From: Flavobacterium sp. Root186
GTDB taxonomy: Bacteria > Bacteroidota > Bacteroidia > Flavobacteriales > Flavobacteriaceae
NCBI RefSeq assembly: GCF_001428525.1
Contig: NZ_LMHW01000010.1
Location: forward strand, 1,133,853 to 1,197,852
Direction of reading: 5' to 3'
DNA: 64,000 nt
In this document: piece after piece, positions 17,049 to 25,554 of the stretch
Position numbering within the stretch: position 1 is the first letter of the stretch
Layout of the letters: each line of letters begins with the position of its first letter
The notes under the pieces: generated by a model
The model's database searches: none
The model's input: only the letters and a program-made list of their open reading frames with translations
Told to the model about the DNA's origin: nothing
Program-made: the position numbers and the translations under genes

Positions 17049-17117
17049 CAACTTGTATATATGTCTGACTACATCCGACTTATCTACCTTAAATTGGGTT
17101 GCTATGTCTGACAATTG
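17049..17117 (-). pseudogene. Remnant of a helix-turn-helix reading frame at the array edge
   Basis: On the minus strand 23 codons read QLSDIATQFKVDKSDVVRHI and onwards, a helix-turn-helix pattern like those in RhuM-type or replication/regulatory proteins. An in-frame stop lies immediately upstream and the reading runs straight into the array boundary box at 17046-17052. It looks like a truncated gene cut by the array edge. The fragment is short, so chance resemblance is possible. A perfect 14-base palindrome (17108-17121) overlaps it. Confidence 0.3.
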
Positions 17118-17275
17118 TCAGTGTTTTTTGTTTTCAAAAACAGGAGTTTTATTTCATAAATCATCAAACACACTTTTTATTTGTTGAATGCTTTTCGTAC
17201 TAGTATAAATGTAAATTTCGTTGGTTTTACTACTTTGAAGAGTTAGTAGTAACATGACTCTAAATAATAGTGATA

Positions 17276-17615
17276 TCACAAAATTAGGCAGTATTTAAAA
17301 TCTTTAAATCTTCTAACAATTGGTTCGAGTTCTACCCCGTCAAGGTCACAAACAAAAAAACTATTTGGATCGTTTAAAACCGTTGGATTTTCTTTTATGA
17401 AAATGACAGACAGCATTTGAGAACTGTAATTACTGTTTTTGATTATCTGCTCAACGGTAGGAATAATATTTTTTAACCGGGCTTGCATCTGTCTCATATA
17501 TTTCTGCATTTATATGAAATGAATTATTTTTAGAATAAGTTCTAAAATTTTCTTCCGCAATTAAATAGTCTTTGAATATGATGTTCGGATTAGCCAATCC
17601 AATTTTTTTATTCAT
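17276..17615 (-). pseudogene. Frameshifted small gene, unknown function
   Basis: An ATG at 17615 opens a 54-codon frame (MNKKIGLANPNIIFKD and onwards) that stops at a TGA. A second frame overlaps it and continues in reasonable protein sequence (NIIPTVEQIIKNSNYSSQM to the stop at 17276). The two can be joined by a one-base change in the A6 run of the sequence GTTAAAAAAT, near 17475. Joined, they give a protein of about 110 residues. It is either a decayed gene or a homopolymer sequencing error. The second part alone would be a 77-residue frame from 17509. No family is recognised. Confidence 0.5.
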
Positions 17616-17678
17616 TTTATGTTTAGTTAAAATGTGAGCTGAATAGTAGAGAGAGTATTCTCAATCAAAAGGGTATTA

Positions 17679-19430
17679 TTATTTCAAAACCGGAATTTTC
17701 ACAAAACTATCATTATACCATTTTATCTGCAAAGGCTCTTTTGCATCCAGAATAGTTTCATCACTTACCTCTTTTCCGGTTCCGTAATTTAACTGCGAAA
17801 ATGGATTTTTATTCACATTGACAGCAATCAATAAACGGCTTCCTTTGCTTAATTGTTTACTAACGAAATGAGTATTGGTAAAAGAAATTGTTTCCATTTT
17901 ATTAGGTTCTAAAAGCTGTCTTTTTTCAATGTCTTTTGCATAACTCGCACGCCCGATATAATAGGATAAATGAAAATATTCGCCATTTGGGGTAACTTCA
18001 TAAAGCGTTACACCAAGATCCATATCTTTTTTGTTGATGCTGCATTTGATTTCTCCAAGAAAAGACCCATTTACAATTAAAGGCTCTTTTAGTGGTTCGC
18101 TTATAAAAAAACAGCCATCATATTTACTGACTTCTTTTTGAATAATCGGGCTGGGATAATAATTGTTGTTACTCGTTTGTCTGTCAGCAAAATCAACTTT
18201 CTGAGATAGAAATTCTTTTTTCTTAGGTTTTTGATAATCGGCTGAATGAAAATCACCTAATTTATTTGCTGTTAAATAAAAAGTCAGGAAATCATTGTGC
18301 ATTTTTTCAAATGAGGAAGCACTTTTCCATTCATTTGCACCCATGACTTCATAATTAATTTTATCTTTTAGAATTTCAGGTTTGGTGCCGTTTTTTAAAA
18401 TAAAATCAAACCATTGATAGGTAATTTTTTTAATATCGATTAATGCATTGGAGTCGACTTTATAATCATTTATAACCGCTTCGCCGCCAATTTGAGTTCC
18501 AAAATGCCCATAAGGTCCAATTACAAGATAAAAAGGTGTTTTCGGACTGTATTTTTGAAGTTCTTTCAAATAGTATAAACTAGAGTTTTGAGAATCATTA
18601 TAATAGCCGTCAAAAGCTAAAACCGGAATTTTAATCTGAGAAAAATCATTTTTATAAGGGGCCATTTTCTGCCAATACCCATCAAATGACGGATGGCTTA
18701 TCCATTTTTGAAACCATCTGTTGGGTTCGCCATCAATACTGTCCAATTTTTTATAGGCAGCGCCAGATTCCCACCATCTAAACTTTAATCCTCTAAAACG
18801 AGGTCTGTTATTATTGGTAATCGTATCAAGATATTTGTTGTTTCCCACATAAAAAGCCCATTCGTAATTTGGGTTTATAAAAACATTATTTTCCATCGGA
18901 AGTCCCATTCCCGGTCTGTTAGCAACATAAGGAACAATTGTTTTAAGCGCCGGATGCATCTTTTTGCAAGCCGCCCATTGTGTAAATCCGTTATAACTTC
19001 CGCCATACATTCCAATACTTCCGTTACACCATTTTTGTTTGCTGATCCAGTCAATTGCATCATAAACATCGCTGCTTTCATTTTCATACGGATCGATTTC
19101 ATTTGGGCTGAAACGCTTTCCGCGCGCATAAACAATTATACCTGTATAACCTTTATCAACTGATTCTTTTATGCTTTTAAGATCTCTGCCATTGTCACGA
19201 ACATAAATTGTATATTGAAGAATTACAGGTTTTGCATCGGTATCGTTCTTTTTTCGGGCAACCATTGCAGATAATATCGCACCATCGCGTGTTGTAATCG
19301 AAACACTGTCCTGAATATCGTAATCACTTTCGTTACTTACTAATTTTGTAGCTTTTGTTTGTTGGGCAGAAATCCCACAGAAAGTAAAAAATAAACTCAG
19401 AAATAAAAACAATGCTTTGTTATTCATCAT
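17679..19430 (-). CDS. CocE/NonD-type serine hydrolase (X-Pro dipeptidyl-peptidase-like), secreted
   Basis: 583 residues with a signal peptide ending near residue 22. The alpha/beta-hydrolase core has the nucleophile elbow GGSYNG, a likely acid Asp in VLAFDGYYND and the His in GPYGHFG. A C-terminal jelly-roll domain of the PepX_C type follows (from about residue 400, with VNGSFLGEIKCS and YEVTPNGEYFHLSY). The family includes cocaine esterases, glutaryl acylases and X-Pro dipeptidyl peptidases. The substrate cannot be fixed here; a peptide or ester is likely, acting in the periplasm. It is divergent from the VanX-like gene. Confidence 0.87.
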   Translation of the reverse strand: MMNNKALFLFLSLFFTFCGISAQQTKATKLVSNESDYDIQDSVSITTRDGAILSAMVARKKNDTDAKPVILQYTIYVRDNGRDLKSIKESVDKGYTGIIVYARGKRFSPNEIDPYENESSDVYDAIDWISKQKWCNGSIGMYGGSYNGFTQWAACKKMHPALKTIVPYVANRPGMGLPMENNVFINPNYEWAFYVGNNKYLDTITNNNRPRFRGLKFRWWESGAAYKKLDSIDGEPNRWFQKWISHPSFDGYWQKMAPYKNDFSQIKIPVLAFDGYYNDSQNSSLYYLKELQKYSPKTPFYLVIGPYGHFGTQIGGEAVINDYKVDSNALIDIKKITYQWFDFILKNGTKPEILKDKINYEVMGANEWKSASSFEKMHNDFLTFYLTANKLGDFHSADYQKPKKKEFLSQKVDFADRQTSNNNYYPSPIIQKEVSKYDGCFFISEPLKEPLIVNGSFLGEIKCSINKKDMDLGVTLYEVTPNGEYFHLSYYIGRASYAKDIEKRQLLEPNKMETISFTNTHFVSKQLSKGSRLLIAVNVNKNPFSQLNYGTGKEVSDETILDAKEPLQIKWYNDSFVKIPVLK

Positions 19431-19506
19431 TTGTAAGTTTTTTAGTTAAACGAATTTAATTATAAATTTATATATTTACTTTAATAATGACTCAAATTAT
19501 AACTTC

Positions 19507-20160
19507 ATGTTACATTTCATTAAATCTTCCATCTTTTTAATATTCTTTCTGGGAATAATTTCTGCGAAAGCACAAAATGAATCGTATGCAGAACCTGTGC
19601 AGCATACAATTGAAGATACAAGTTTTGTAAACCTAAAAGACTACAGCAAAGATTTTATTTATGATATGAAATATGCCACAGAAGATAATTTCCTGAAGGC
19701 AAAAGTATATGATTGTGCAGAATGTTTTTTGCGATTAAAAACCGTTAAAGCTTTAGTCGCGGCCAATAAAGATTTTATCAAAAAAGGATATAAAATAAAG
19801 CTTTACGATTGCTACAGACCTTTATCGATTCAAGAGAAAATGTGGAAAATTGTTTCGAATCCGGAGTATGTGGCAGATCCAAAAAAAGGCTCCATCCACA
19901 ATAGAGGAGGAGCCGTAGATATTTCGTTAGTCGATGTAAACGGAAAAGAAGTTGAAATGGGAACTGCTTTTGATTTTTTTGGTCCCGAAGCCGGTCACAA
20001 CTACACTAAATTTTCTAAAGAAATTTTATCAAACCGAAAATTCCTTAAAAAAATAATGATCCAAAACGGTTTCAATTCGTTTGATTCAGAATGGTGGCAT
20101 TATAACTTAAAAACCGGATTAAAAGACCCGGTTGCGAATCAAAAGTGGAATTGCGAATAA
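19507..20160 (+). CDS. D-alanyl-D-alanine dipeptidase, VanX/DdpX family
   Basis: 217 residues with a signal peptide ending near residue 22, so it acts in the periplasm. Zinc ligands are in SIHNRGGAVD (His131, Asp138) and EWWHY (His198, with catalytic Glu195). YDCYRP and the surrounding core are also typical of the M15 family. It hydrolyses D-Ala-D-Ala or related peptidoglycan-derived dipeptides, more likely recycling or scavenging than vancomycin resistance, since no vanHA genes are nearby. Its stop codon directly abuts the stop of the next gene on the other strand. Confidence 0.88.
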   Translation: MLHFIKSSIFLIFFLGIISAKAQNESYAEPVQHTIEDTSFVNLKDYSKDFIYDMKYATEDNFLKAKVYDCAECFLRLKTVKALVAANKDFIKKGYKIKLYDCYRPLSIQEKMWKIVSNPEYVADPKKGSIHNRGGAVDISLVDVNGKEVEMGTAFDFFGPEAGHNYTKFSKEILSNRKFLKKIMIQNGFNSFDSEWWHYNLKTGLKDPVANQKWNCE

Positions 20161-20727
20161 CTATTCAACGCATCTGATATTCTGCATGAAATACGTATTC
20201 GGCTGATACGTTTTGCTATTCATTTCAGAAACTAATTCTCTTTTTACGATATAATCTTCAGTATCCGTAAGATATTTAATTCGCATAATCAAAACAGGCG
20301 AAGTTTTCAAATCTTCATAATTGTCTTTCATAAACATAAAAATTCCGGTATTTACACGATTGTCAAAACCTTTGTCATCGCGAATTAAAGTACCGCAGTT
20401 TTCCTGATTAATATGAAGAAGCGTAACAATTTTTCCGTTTTCTAATTGTAAATAAACTTTAGAATTTTTGTCAAAACAATTCGCTTTTATAAAGTCTTTG
20501 CTTTTTTGAATAAGCTGTAAATTTAAAGTAGGTAAGCCGTCTGTCTGCGCAAGCGAAAAGAAAACATAACTAAAAGTTCCACCAAAGTTTTTCTCACTTA
20601 TCAAATACTCGTTTGTTACTTTATAAGTTCCAATTGAGTCCGTTACATTGGCGCTGTATTCACAAGGTTTTTGGGCAAATGCGGTAAAGGTTAATAAAAA
20701 AAGAGTCAGAGTAATTAGTTGTTTCAT
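20161..20727 (-). CDS. Secreted hypothetical protein
   Basis: 188 residues from the ATG at 20727. A start at 20748 is possible but would overlap the upstream gene. A signal peptide (MKQLITLTLFLLTFTAFAQ) is followed by a small beta-rich domain with Cys residues near the start and end (KPCEYS and QNIRCVE) that could form a disulfide. No family is recognised with confidence; it resembles conserved Flavobacteriia secreted proteins of unknown role. It probably forms an operon with the methyltransferase gene that ends two bases upstream. Confidence 0.7.
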   Translation of the reverse strand: MKQLITLTLFLLTFTAFAQKPCEYSANVTDSIGTYKVTNEYLISEKNFGGTFSYVFFSLAQTDGLPTLNLQLIQKSKDFIKANCFDKNSKVYLQLENGKIVTLLHINQENCGTLIRDDKGFDNRVNTGIFMFMKDNYEDLKTSPVLIMRIKYLTDTEDYIVKRELVSEMNSKTYQPNTYFMQNIRCVE

Positions 20728-20729
20728 TT

Positions 20730-21911
20730 TTAGTTTATTTTTCTGCAAATTAAAACTATTTTGCTTTCATTTTTATCAGTTGTAAAAAAACAATAAATAT
20801 TTCCTCCATTTTTTATTTTCCATTTCTTTCGAATGTTTTCTACGGTCTCTGGAAAGTTGCGGGTTGTAACGTTTGCCTGCTGATTTAACAGCTCCGTTTT
20901 CATCTCATTTTTGCTGTATGAAATTACTTTCTCGACCTTAAAACGGCGGCCCGGAAAATCAATTAAATCTTCTGAAGTATATAAATGCGAATGTTTGTGC
21001 AGTTTATTGATTTGGAATATCGTACTTACTTCATCAAATCCTCCCGATTTCATTATTGCCGAATTAGGCTCGTAAAGATATTTTTGCGGAAGATGATACG
21101 ATGGCAATTGAGTTTCGCCGCCTAAAACAAATTCAAATGTCTCTATTTTATCTTTTAAAATATTGGCTGTTTTTAAAGTTATGCCGCCTGAATAATTTTT
21201 ATGAATTTCAAAAAGCAATTCTTTTACTTCATTTTCCAACGCAATAATATGAATGTTTTTTACAAATTTCAATTCAGATAAACCTGCGGAAATATCTAAT
21301 AAAGGTGCTGTTTTAATTAAAACAGAATTGGTTTTTTCAAAATAAAAATCTAAAGATTCGGGAACATTTGGCAGACAGTCCTTCAGCATAAAAACTTTGC
21401 CTTTTGCATCATTTCTTCTTGAAGGATCAATGTAAATCCAATCCCATTTCTGATTTAAATCATTTAAAACATTTGCTGAATCATCGGCATAAAAACTACA
21501 GTTTTCAACCCCTAATTGCTTGAAATTGTGTTCTACAATTGCGGATAAATCTTTGTTTATTTCGCAATGCGTAATAGTTTTAAATTGTTTGGAAAAATAA
21601 TAATCATCAACGCCGAAGCCTCCGGTAAGATCAATTAAACTTTCACCCGAAATTAAAGAAGCTTTATAAGCCGCCGTTTTTTCAGAAGAAGTCTGCTCGA
21701 CAGAAACTTTACTCGGATAAATAATATTTTCGGCAGCAAACCAGGTTGGCAATTTGTCTTTTGCTTTTGACTTTGCTTCAATTTGATTTAAAATTAAAAT
21801 CCATTCAACATCAGGAAAAGGATTTTTTTGAAGCGCTAATTTTGTAATGGATTCACTGCTATTCAGCGTTATAAAATCTTGAATATTTTTACTTAAAATA
21901 GAAGTGTTCAA
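20730..21911 (-). CDS. Class I SAM-dependent methyltransferase with THUMP-like C-terminus
   Basis: 393 residues. The SAM-binding motif I is LIDLTGGFGVDDYYFS, and motif IV-like WIYIDPSRR follows, with DPSRRND typical of a Bacteroidota-specific family. The N-terminal about 90 residues are helical and the C-terminal region resembles a THUMP-like domain (LLNQQANVTTRNFP). It is probably an RNA methyltransferase, but target and position are unknown. It starts two bases before the AI-2E transporter stop, so the two genes are likely co-transcribed. Confidence 0.8.
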   Translation of the reverse strand: MNTSILSKNIQDFITLNSSESITKLALQKNPFPDVEWILILNQIEAKSKAKDKLPTWFAAENIIYPSKVSVEQTSSEKTAAYKASLISGESLIDLTGGFGVDDYYFSKQFKTITHCEINKDLSAIVEHNFKQLGVENCSFYADDSANVLNDLNQKWDWIYIDPSRRNDAKGKVFMLKDCLPNVPESLDFYFEKTNSVLIKTAPLLDISAGLSELKFVKNIHIIALENEVKELLFEIHKNYSGGITLKTANILKDKIETFEFVLGGETQLPSYHLPQKYLYEPNSAIMKSGGFDEVSTIFQINKLHKHSHLYTSEDLIDFPGRRFKVEKVISYSKNEMKTELLNQQANVTTRNFPETVENIRKKWKIKNGGNIYCFFTTDKNESKIVLICRKIN

Positions 21912-21913
21912 AG

Positions 21914-23005
21914 CTAAATTCTTTCGGTTAAAACAGATATAATTTTGTTATTCGGAAAAAATTCTTTTAAAATTACTTTTATCATGGTAAAAAGCGGAAC
22001 AGCGATAATCATTCCCACGATTCCAAAGGTAATGCCGCTAATTAAAGTAATAAGGAATATTTCCAACGGATGCGAATTTACACTTTTTGATGAAATTATA
22101 GGCTGGCTTATGTTATTATCAATGGCCTGAACCAATAAAAATCCAATCACAACATAAATAGTTGTAGGCAGAATTTCAGATCTAAAATCCTGTCCAATTA
22201 AGCTGATCATCGTTAAAAGAGCAGCCAGAATAGTTCCAATAATAGGACCGATGTAAGGGATGATATTTAAAACAGCACATAAAAACGCAATTACAAAAGC
22301 GTTCTTGTTTCCAAAAATCACCAAAACAATCAGATAAAGAATAAAAACAACCGTTAATTGAAGCAAAAGCCCAATAAAATAGCGGGTTAACATATGGTTT
22401 ATCTTTGTAATCGAGTTTAATATTTTGTCTTCGTTTGAATCTGGAAGCAATTTTCTGGCTGTAGATTTAAAATCATCCTGATCTTTGATAAAGAAAAAAG
22501 TAATAAAAAATACAGAAACTAATCCCATTCCCATATCAGCCATAAAGTTCAAAATCAAATTGATGAAACCGGTAAAATAGCTGAAATTCAACATCGAAGT
22601 GACTTTAGAATCCCTAAGAACTTTATTTAGATCAAAATGCTGAATATTAAAGTAAGTTTCAATACTTTGCTCCGTTTCCATAAATTGTGTCTGCAATTGA
22701 TTGGTATCTAAAAGTGATAAATTGTTTGCCTGAGAAATAATCAACGGAACAAACAAAAAGATAAAGCCAACCATTAATAAAATAAAAATAATAATTGCGG
22801 TTGTCGCAGCAAGCGAATCTTTGAATTTTAATTTATTCTTTAAAAACAAAACCAGCGGATTTGATATTAGGCACAATATTAAAGAAATACATAAGTAAAC
22901 AATTACGGTTTGTATTTCGTATAAAAAGTATAAGACAATGCCAATTATTAATATTGTAGCTAATGCTCTTAAGATTCCGTTAGAAATAGTTTTTGACGTT
23001 ATCAT
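21914..23005 (-). CDS. AI-2E family transporter (PerM-like)
   Basis: 363 residues with seven to eight membrane helices. Two pairs of helices at the N-terminus are followed by an amphipathic region (about residues 95-150) and the conserved C-terminal helices (FVIAFLCAVLNIIPYIGPIIG and PLEIFLITLISG). The PYIGP motif is a signature of the family. Members export small molecules or ions; the AI-2 label reflects one member (TqsA), and no quorum-sensing genes are nearby. The exact substrate is therefore open. Confidence 0.88.
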   Translation of the reverse strand: MITSKTISNGILRALATILIIGIVLYFLYEIQTVIVYLCISLILCLISNPLVLFLKNKLKFKDSLAATTAIIIFILLMVGFIFLFVPLIISQANNLSLLDTNQLQTQFMETEQSIETYFNIQHFDLNKVLRDSKVTSMLNFSYFTGFINLILNFMADMGMGLVSVFFITFFFIKDQDDFKSTARKLLPDSNEDKILNSITKINHMLTRYFIGLLLQLTVVFILYLIVLVIFGNKNAFVIAFLCAVLNIIPYIGPIIGTILAALLTMISLIGQDFRSEILPTTIYVVIGFLLVQAIDNNISQPIISSKSVNSHPLEIFLITLISGITFGIVGMIIAVPLFTMIKVILKEFFPNNKIISVLTERI

Positions 23006-23061
23006 ATTTATATTTTAGACTATAAAAATAGGAAAAACCTTTTGATATTCCAGCGTTAAAA

Positions 23062-23088
23062 TAAAAAAGCGAGATGTTTCCATCTCGC
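23062..23088 (-). terminator. Terminator of the M43 metalloprotease gene
   Basis: On the minus strand GCGAGATG and CATCTCGC enclose a GAAA tetraloop, followed by a T-run (TTTTTTAT). It lies 30 bases after the protease stop codon. Confidence 0.9.
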
Positions 23089-23117
23089 CTTTATAAGGTA
23101 TTTTAAGACTGTCTAAA

Positions 23118-24080
23118 TTAAGGCTGTCCAAAAGAAAATCTTGCACCTCCGCTTACGAAGATTGCAGCCATTCTGTTTTTCTGTCCGTTAGAAAACATAT
23201 ACATTCCAGCATCATCAGTGTAGTCCATGTAGTTCATTGTCATTTCTACCGGAGTACCAGAACAAGTACTGTAGTGTGGATAAGCAGGAACGCCATAGTT
23301 TGCAGTGTTGTGAGTAGGTGTGTCTGAAACTAAATCGCTTCCGCAAGTTGCATCTCCCCAAATGTGACGTAGGTTCATCCAGTGCCCAACTTCGTGAGTA
23401 CCAGTTCTTCCTAAATTGTAAGGAGCTGCTGAAGCACCAGACAATCCGAAATATTTAGAATCAATTACAACTCCATCTGTAGAAGAAGATCCTCCAGGGA
23501 ATTGTGCATAACCTAAAATTCCGCCGCCAATTTTACAAGCCCATAAATTAAGCTTTGTAGTTGGAGAAGTTGGTGCTAAACCGCCCTGAGCCGTTTTTTT
23601 CATCGCATCATTGGTTCCCCAAGAAGTTTTAGTTGTAGATTTTCTAATAACCTGATCTAAAACAAATGAAATTCCAACGTTAGCTTTAACACCTGCAAAA
23701 AGTGCCGGTACGCTGTTATAATCAGAGTTTTGTGCGTTGAAATCTTTGTTTAGAACATCAATTTGAGATTGAATTTGAGCATTTGAGATATTCTCTGCAG
23801 TTGTTCTGTACAAAACGTTTACTACAACAGGAATTTGTATTTTACCATTTACAAGTTTCCCTGTAAGTAAAGTTTTGTTTGTAAAAGCTTCAATTTCGTT
23901 CATTCTGATCGCTAATGTAGGATCAGCTTTTAACTGAGCTTCTAAAACATCCTGAGTTGCGCAAGAACGAAGTGTTGTTTTTGCAGCAGCAGCTTCTGAT
24001 CCGCTTGCGTCAGCAGATTGATCGTTTTGACAAGAAAACAGCACCAGTGCTGTAAATGCAGTAATAATAACTTTTTTCAT
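23118..24080 (-). CDS. M43-family zinc metalloprotease lipoprotein
   Basis: 320 residues. It begins with a lipoprotein signal (lipobox LFSC, Cys near residue 17). The catalytic motif is HEVGHWMNLRHIWGD, the extended HExxHxxxxxH pattern of metzincins, and a downstream MNYMDY supplies the Met-turn. The pappalysin-like M43 family is secreted or surface-anchored and cleaves extracellular proteins. The prodomain is short. A Gly/Ser-rich segment with Cys pairs (ATCGSDLVSD) is consistent with disulfides. It is a monocistronic gene with its own terminator. Confidence 0.9.
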   Translation of the reverse strand: MKKVIITAFTALVLFSCQNDQSADASGSEAAAAKTTLRSCATQDVLEAQLKADPTLAIRMNEIEAFTNKTLLTGKLVNGKIQIPVVVNVLYRTTAENISNAQIQSQIDVLNKDFNAQNSDYNSVPALFAGVKANVGISFVLDQVIRKSTTKTSWGTNDAMKKTAQGGLAPTSPTTKLNLWACKIGGGILGYAQFPGGSSSTDGVVIDSKYFGLSGASAAPYNLGRTGTHEVGHWMNLRHIWGDATCGSDLVSDTPTHNTANYGVPAYPHYSTCSGTPVEMTMNYMDYTDDAGMYMFSNGQKNRMAAIFVSGGARFSFGQP

Positions 24081-24385
24081 AATAACGGGGTTTTTTGTTA
24101 TAAAATATTAGTTTTGGTTAACCAGATCGCAATTTTATAACAAAATCATTTTGTAGCCAAATTTTTATATGAATTTATTTTTGAGAAATTTTACAATCCC
24201 TTGTATAGTCTAGTTCTTACAAAAAAGTTAAAATTATTTTTATGATGTAAATTCTTATTTATGAATAATTTAAGAGTAAAAAAACTATAATTAGATTAAA
24301 ATTTAACCTTTTACTAAATTGTTTGTTTTGATTTTAACGTTTTTCCTACGTATTTCTACGTTTTTCAGAAAAGTGTCTTTTTATG
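24081..24385. other. 305-base intergenic region upstream of the metalloprotease
   Basis: No gene seen. It contains very AT-rich DNA and, at 24345-24366, two copies of CTACGT spaced 11 bases apart with similar flanks, which may be a regulatory-protein site. No clear TAnnTTTG promoter was found on the minus strand. Confidence 0.4.
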
Positions 24386-24886
24386 TTAAAGACTGAAAGA
24401 AGTAATCTCATACAGCGCAATACTCGCAGCTTGTACAACATTCATGCTGGAATTTTTTCCAAACATATTGATGTGCACAATTTGATCGCAGATTTTTAAA
24501 AGTTCATCTGAAATACCATCAATTTCACTTCCAATTATAAGTGCAGTTTTTTTGTTTGGAAGTACAACTTCTCTTAGAGGTTTGCTATTGCTTGTGATTT
24601 CTAACGCAATAACTTCGAAATAGTTTTGCTGTAAATAAGTAATTAATTCTGAAGTTTCTTCGATAATTTGATGCGGTACATGAAGATGTGTACTTCGGGA
24701 AGTTTTGTTAATTTTTCTTGGGGTAAGCGGAATATCTTTCCCCAGAAAAATAATGTTTTCGACACCAAAAGCCTCAGAAATTCTAAAGAGTGAACCTATG
24801 TTTTGCTGAAAATAAATATGATCGCAAACCAAAGTTATAGGAAATGTTTTTCTCTCAAATTGATTTTCTTCGTGAGTAAGCTGCAC
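24386..24886 (-). CDS. TrmH/SpoU-family RNA 2'-O-methyltransferase
   Basis: 166 residues with the SPOUT knot motifs: NIGSLFR near the N-terminus, ALIIGSEIDGIS in the middle and INMFGKNSSMNVVQAASIALYE at the end. The Asn-Arg and the terminal SMNVVQA segment match SpoU enzymes that methylate ribose 2'-OH in tRNA or rRNA. It lacks an N-terminal extension, so the target is not predictable. It is followed by the metalloprotease after 305 bases and preceded 10 bases upstream by the DUF4159 gene. Confidence 0.85.
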   Translation of the reverse strand: MQLTHEENQFERKTFPITLVCDHIYFQQNIGSLFRISEAFGVENIIFLGKDIPLTPRKINKTSRSTHLHVPHQIIEETSELITYLQQNYFEVIALEITSNSKPLREVVLPNKKTALIIGSEIDGISDELLKICDQIVHINMFGKNSSMNVVQAASIALYEITSFSL

Positions 24887-24896
24887 TTTTTAAAAT

Positions 24897-25535
24897 TTAA
24901 TTGGTAAAGATATAATTGATAATGTTAGCACCCATTTTTAATGCTTTGTCGCGAACATTTGCAGGATCATTATGAACTTCCGGGTCTTCCCAGCCGTCGC
25001 CTAAATCACATTCGTAAGTATACAGTAAAACCAATTTATTCTCTACAAAAATTCCAAACGCCTGCGGACGGGTTCCGTCATGTTCGTGAATTTTAGGTAA
25101 TCCGTTTGGGAAAGAAAATGGTTTTTGAAAAATAGGGTGGTTTGCCGGAATTTCAACTAAATTATTATTTGGAAATATTTTTTTGATTTCTTTTCGAATG
25201 TATTGATCCATACCGTAATTATCATCGATATGAAGAAAACCGCCCCCGTATAAATAATTTCTAAGATTTGTTATGTCAGAATCGCTGAAAACAACATTTC
25301 CATGTCCGGTCATGTGCACAAACGGATACGAAAGCAAATCTGGATTACCCGGCTCCACTGTTGATGGTTTTGCTTTTATTCTGGTATTGATGGTCGAATT
25401 GCAAAAACGAATTAAATTAGGCAAAGATGTTGGGTTTGCATACCAATCGCCGCCGCCGCTGTATTTAAGCAAAGCAATTTCTTGTGAGAATGAAGCTGTT
25501 GAAACCAATAAAAATAAAAGAAGAAGTTTTTTCAT
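24897..25535 (-). CDS. DUF4159 family secreted protein
   Basis: 212 residues with a signal peptide ending near residue 18 (SFSQ). The body matches DUF4159: ALLKYSGGGDWYANP at the start, YPFVHMTGHGNV, a GGGFLHIDDNYGMD turn and a final YTYECDLGDGWEDPEVHNDP. The fold resembles a class I glutamine amidotransferase-like alpha/beta domain. The function is unknown. It lies in a tight minus-strand run tsaD-rsmE-DUF4159-trmH with 2-19-base gaps, suggesting one transcript. Confidence 0.85.
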   Translation of the reverse strand: MKKLLLLFLLVSTASFSQEIALLKYSGGGDWYANPTSLPNLIRFCNSTINTRIKAKPSTVEPGNPDLLSYPFVHMTGHGNVVFSDSDITNLRNYLYGGGFLHIDDNYGMDQYIRKEIKKIFPNNNLVEIPANHPIFQKPFSFPNGLPKIHEHDGTRPQAFGIFVENKLVLLYTYECDLGDGWEDPEVHNDPANVRDKALKMGANIINYIFTN

Positions 25536-25554
25536 AGCTGTTTACAAGCAAAAT

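Larger units (their letters stand above)
12302..17052 (-). mobile_element. Integron-like gene-cassette array without integrase (CALIN-like)
   Basis: Seven small unrelated genes on the minus strand, separated by six repeats. Their outer 7-base boxes follow, or nearly follow, RYYYAAC and GTTRRRY read on the minus strand. The cassette start box and the box ending the same cassette are complementary: 7/7 for the 16352-17002 cassette (GTTGTGC/GCACAAC), 7/7 for the 15469-16179 cassette (GTTGGGC/GCCCAAC), and 4-5/7 for the next four. For these six cassettes the match equals or exceeds that with the other box of the same repeat. The inner parts form long stems. These are integron attC properties. No tyrosine recombinase of the IntI type is in the window. 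The lower edge after 12302 has no visible matching box. Confidence 0.65.

Noticed and set aside
19507..20160. Vancomycin-resistance operon
   Set aside because: Only a VanX-like dipeptidase is present, with no vanH, vanA or vanRS; the VanZ-like gene is 17 kb away in a polysaccharide locus.
21914..23005. Quorum-sensing AI-2 exporter
   Set aside because: The family name does not prove the substrate, and no luxS or lsr genes are near.
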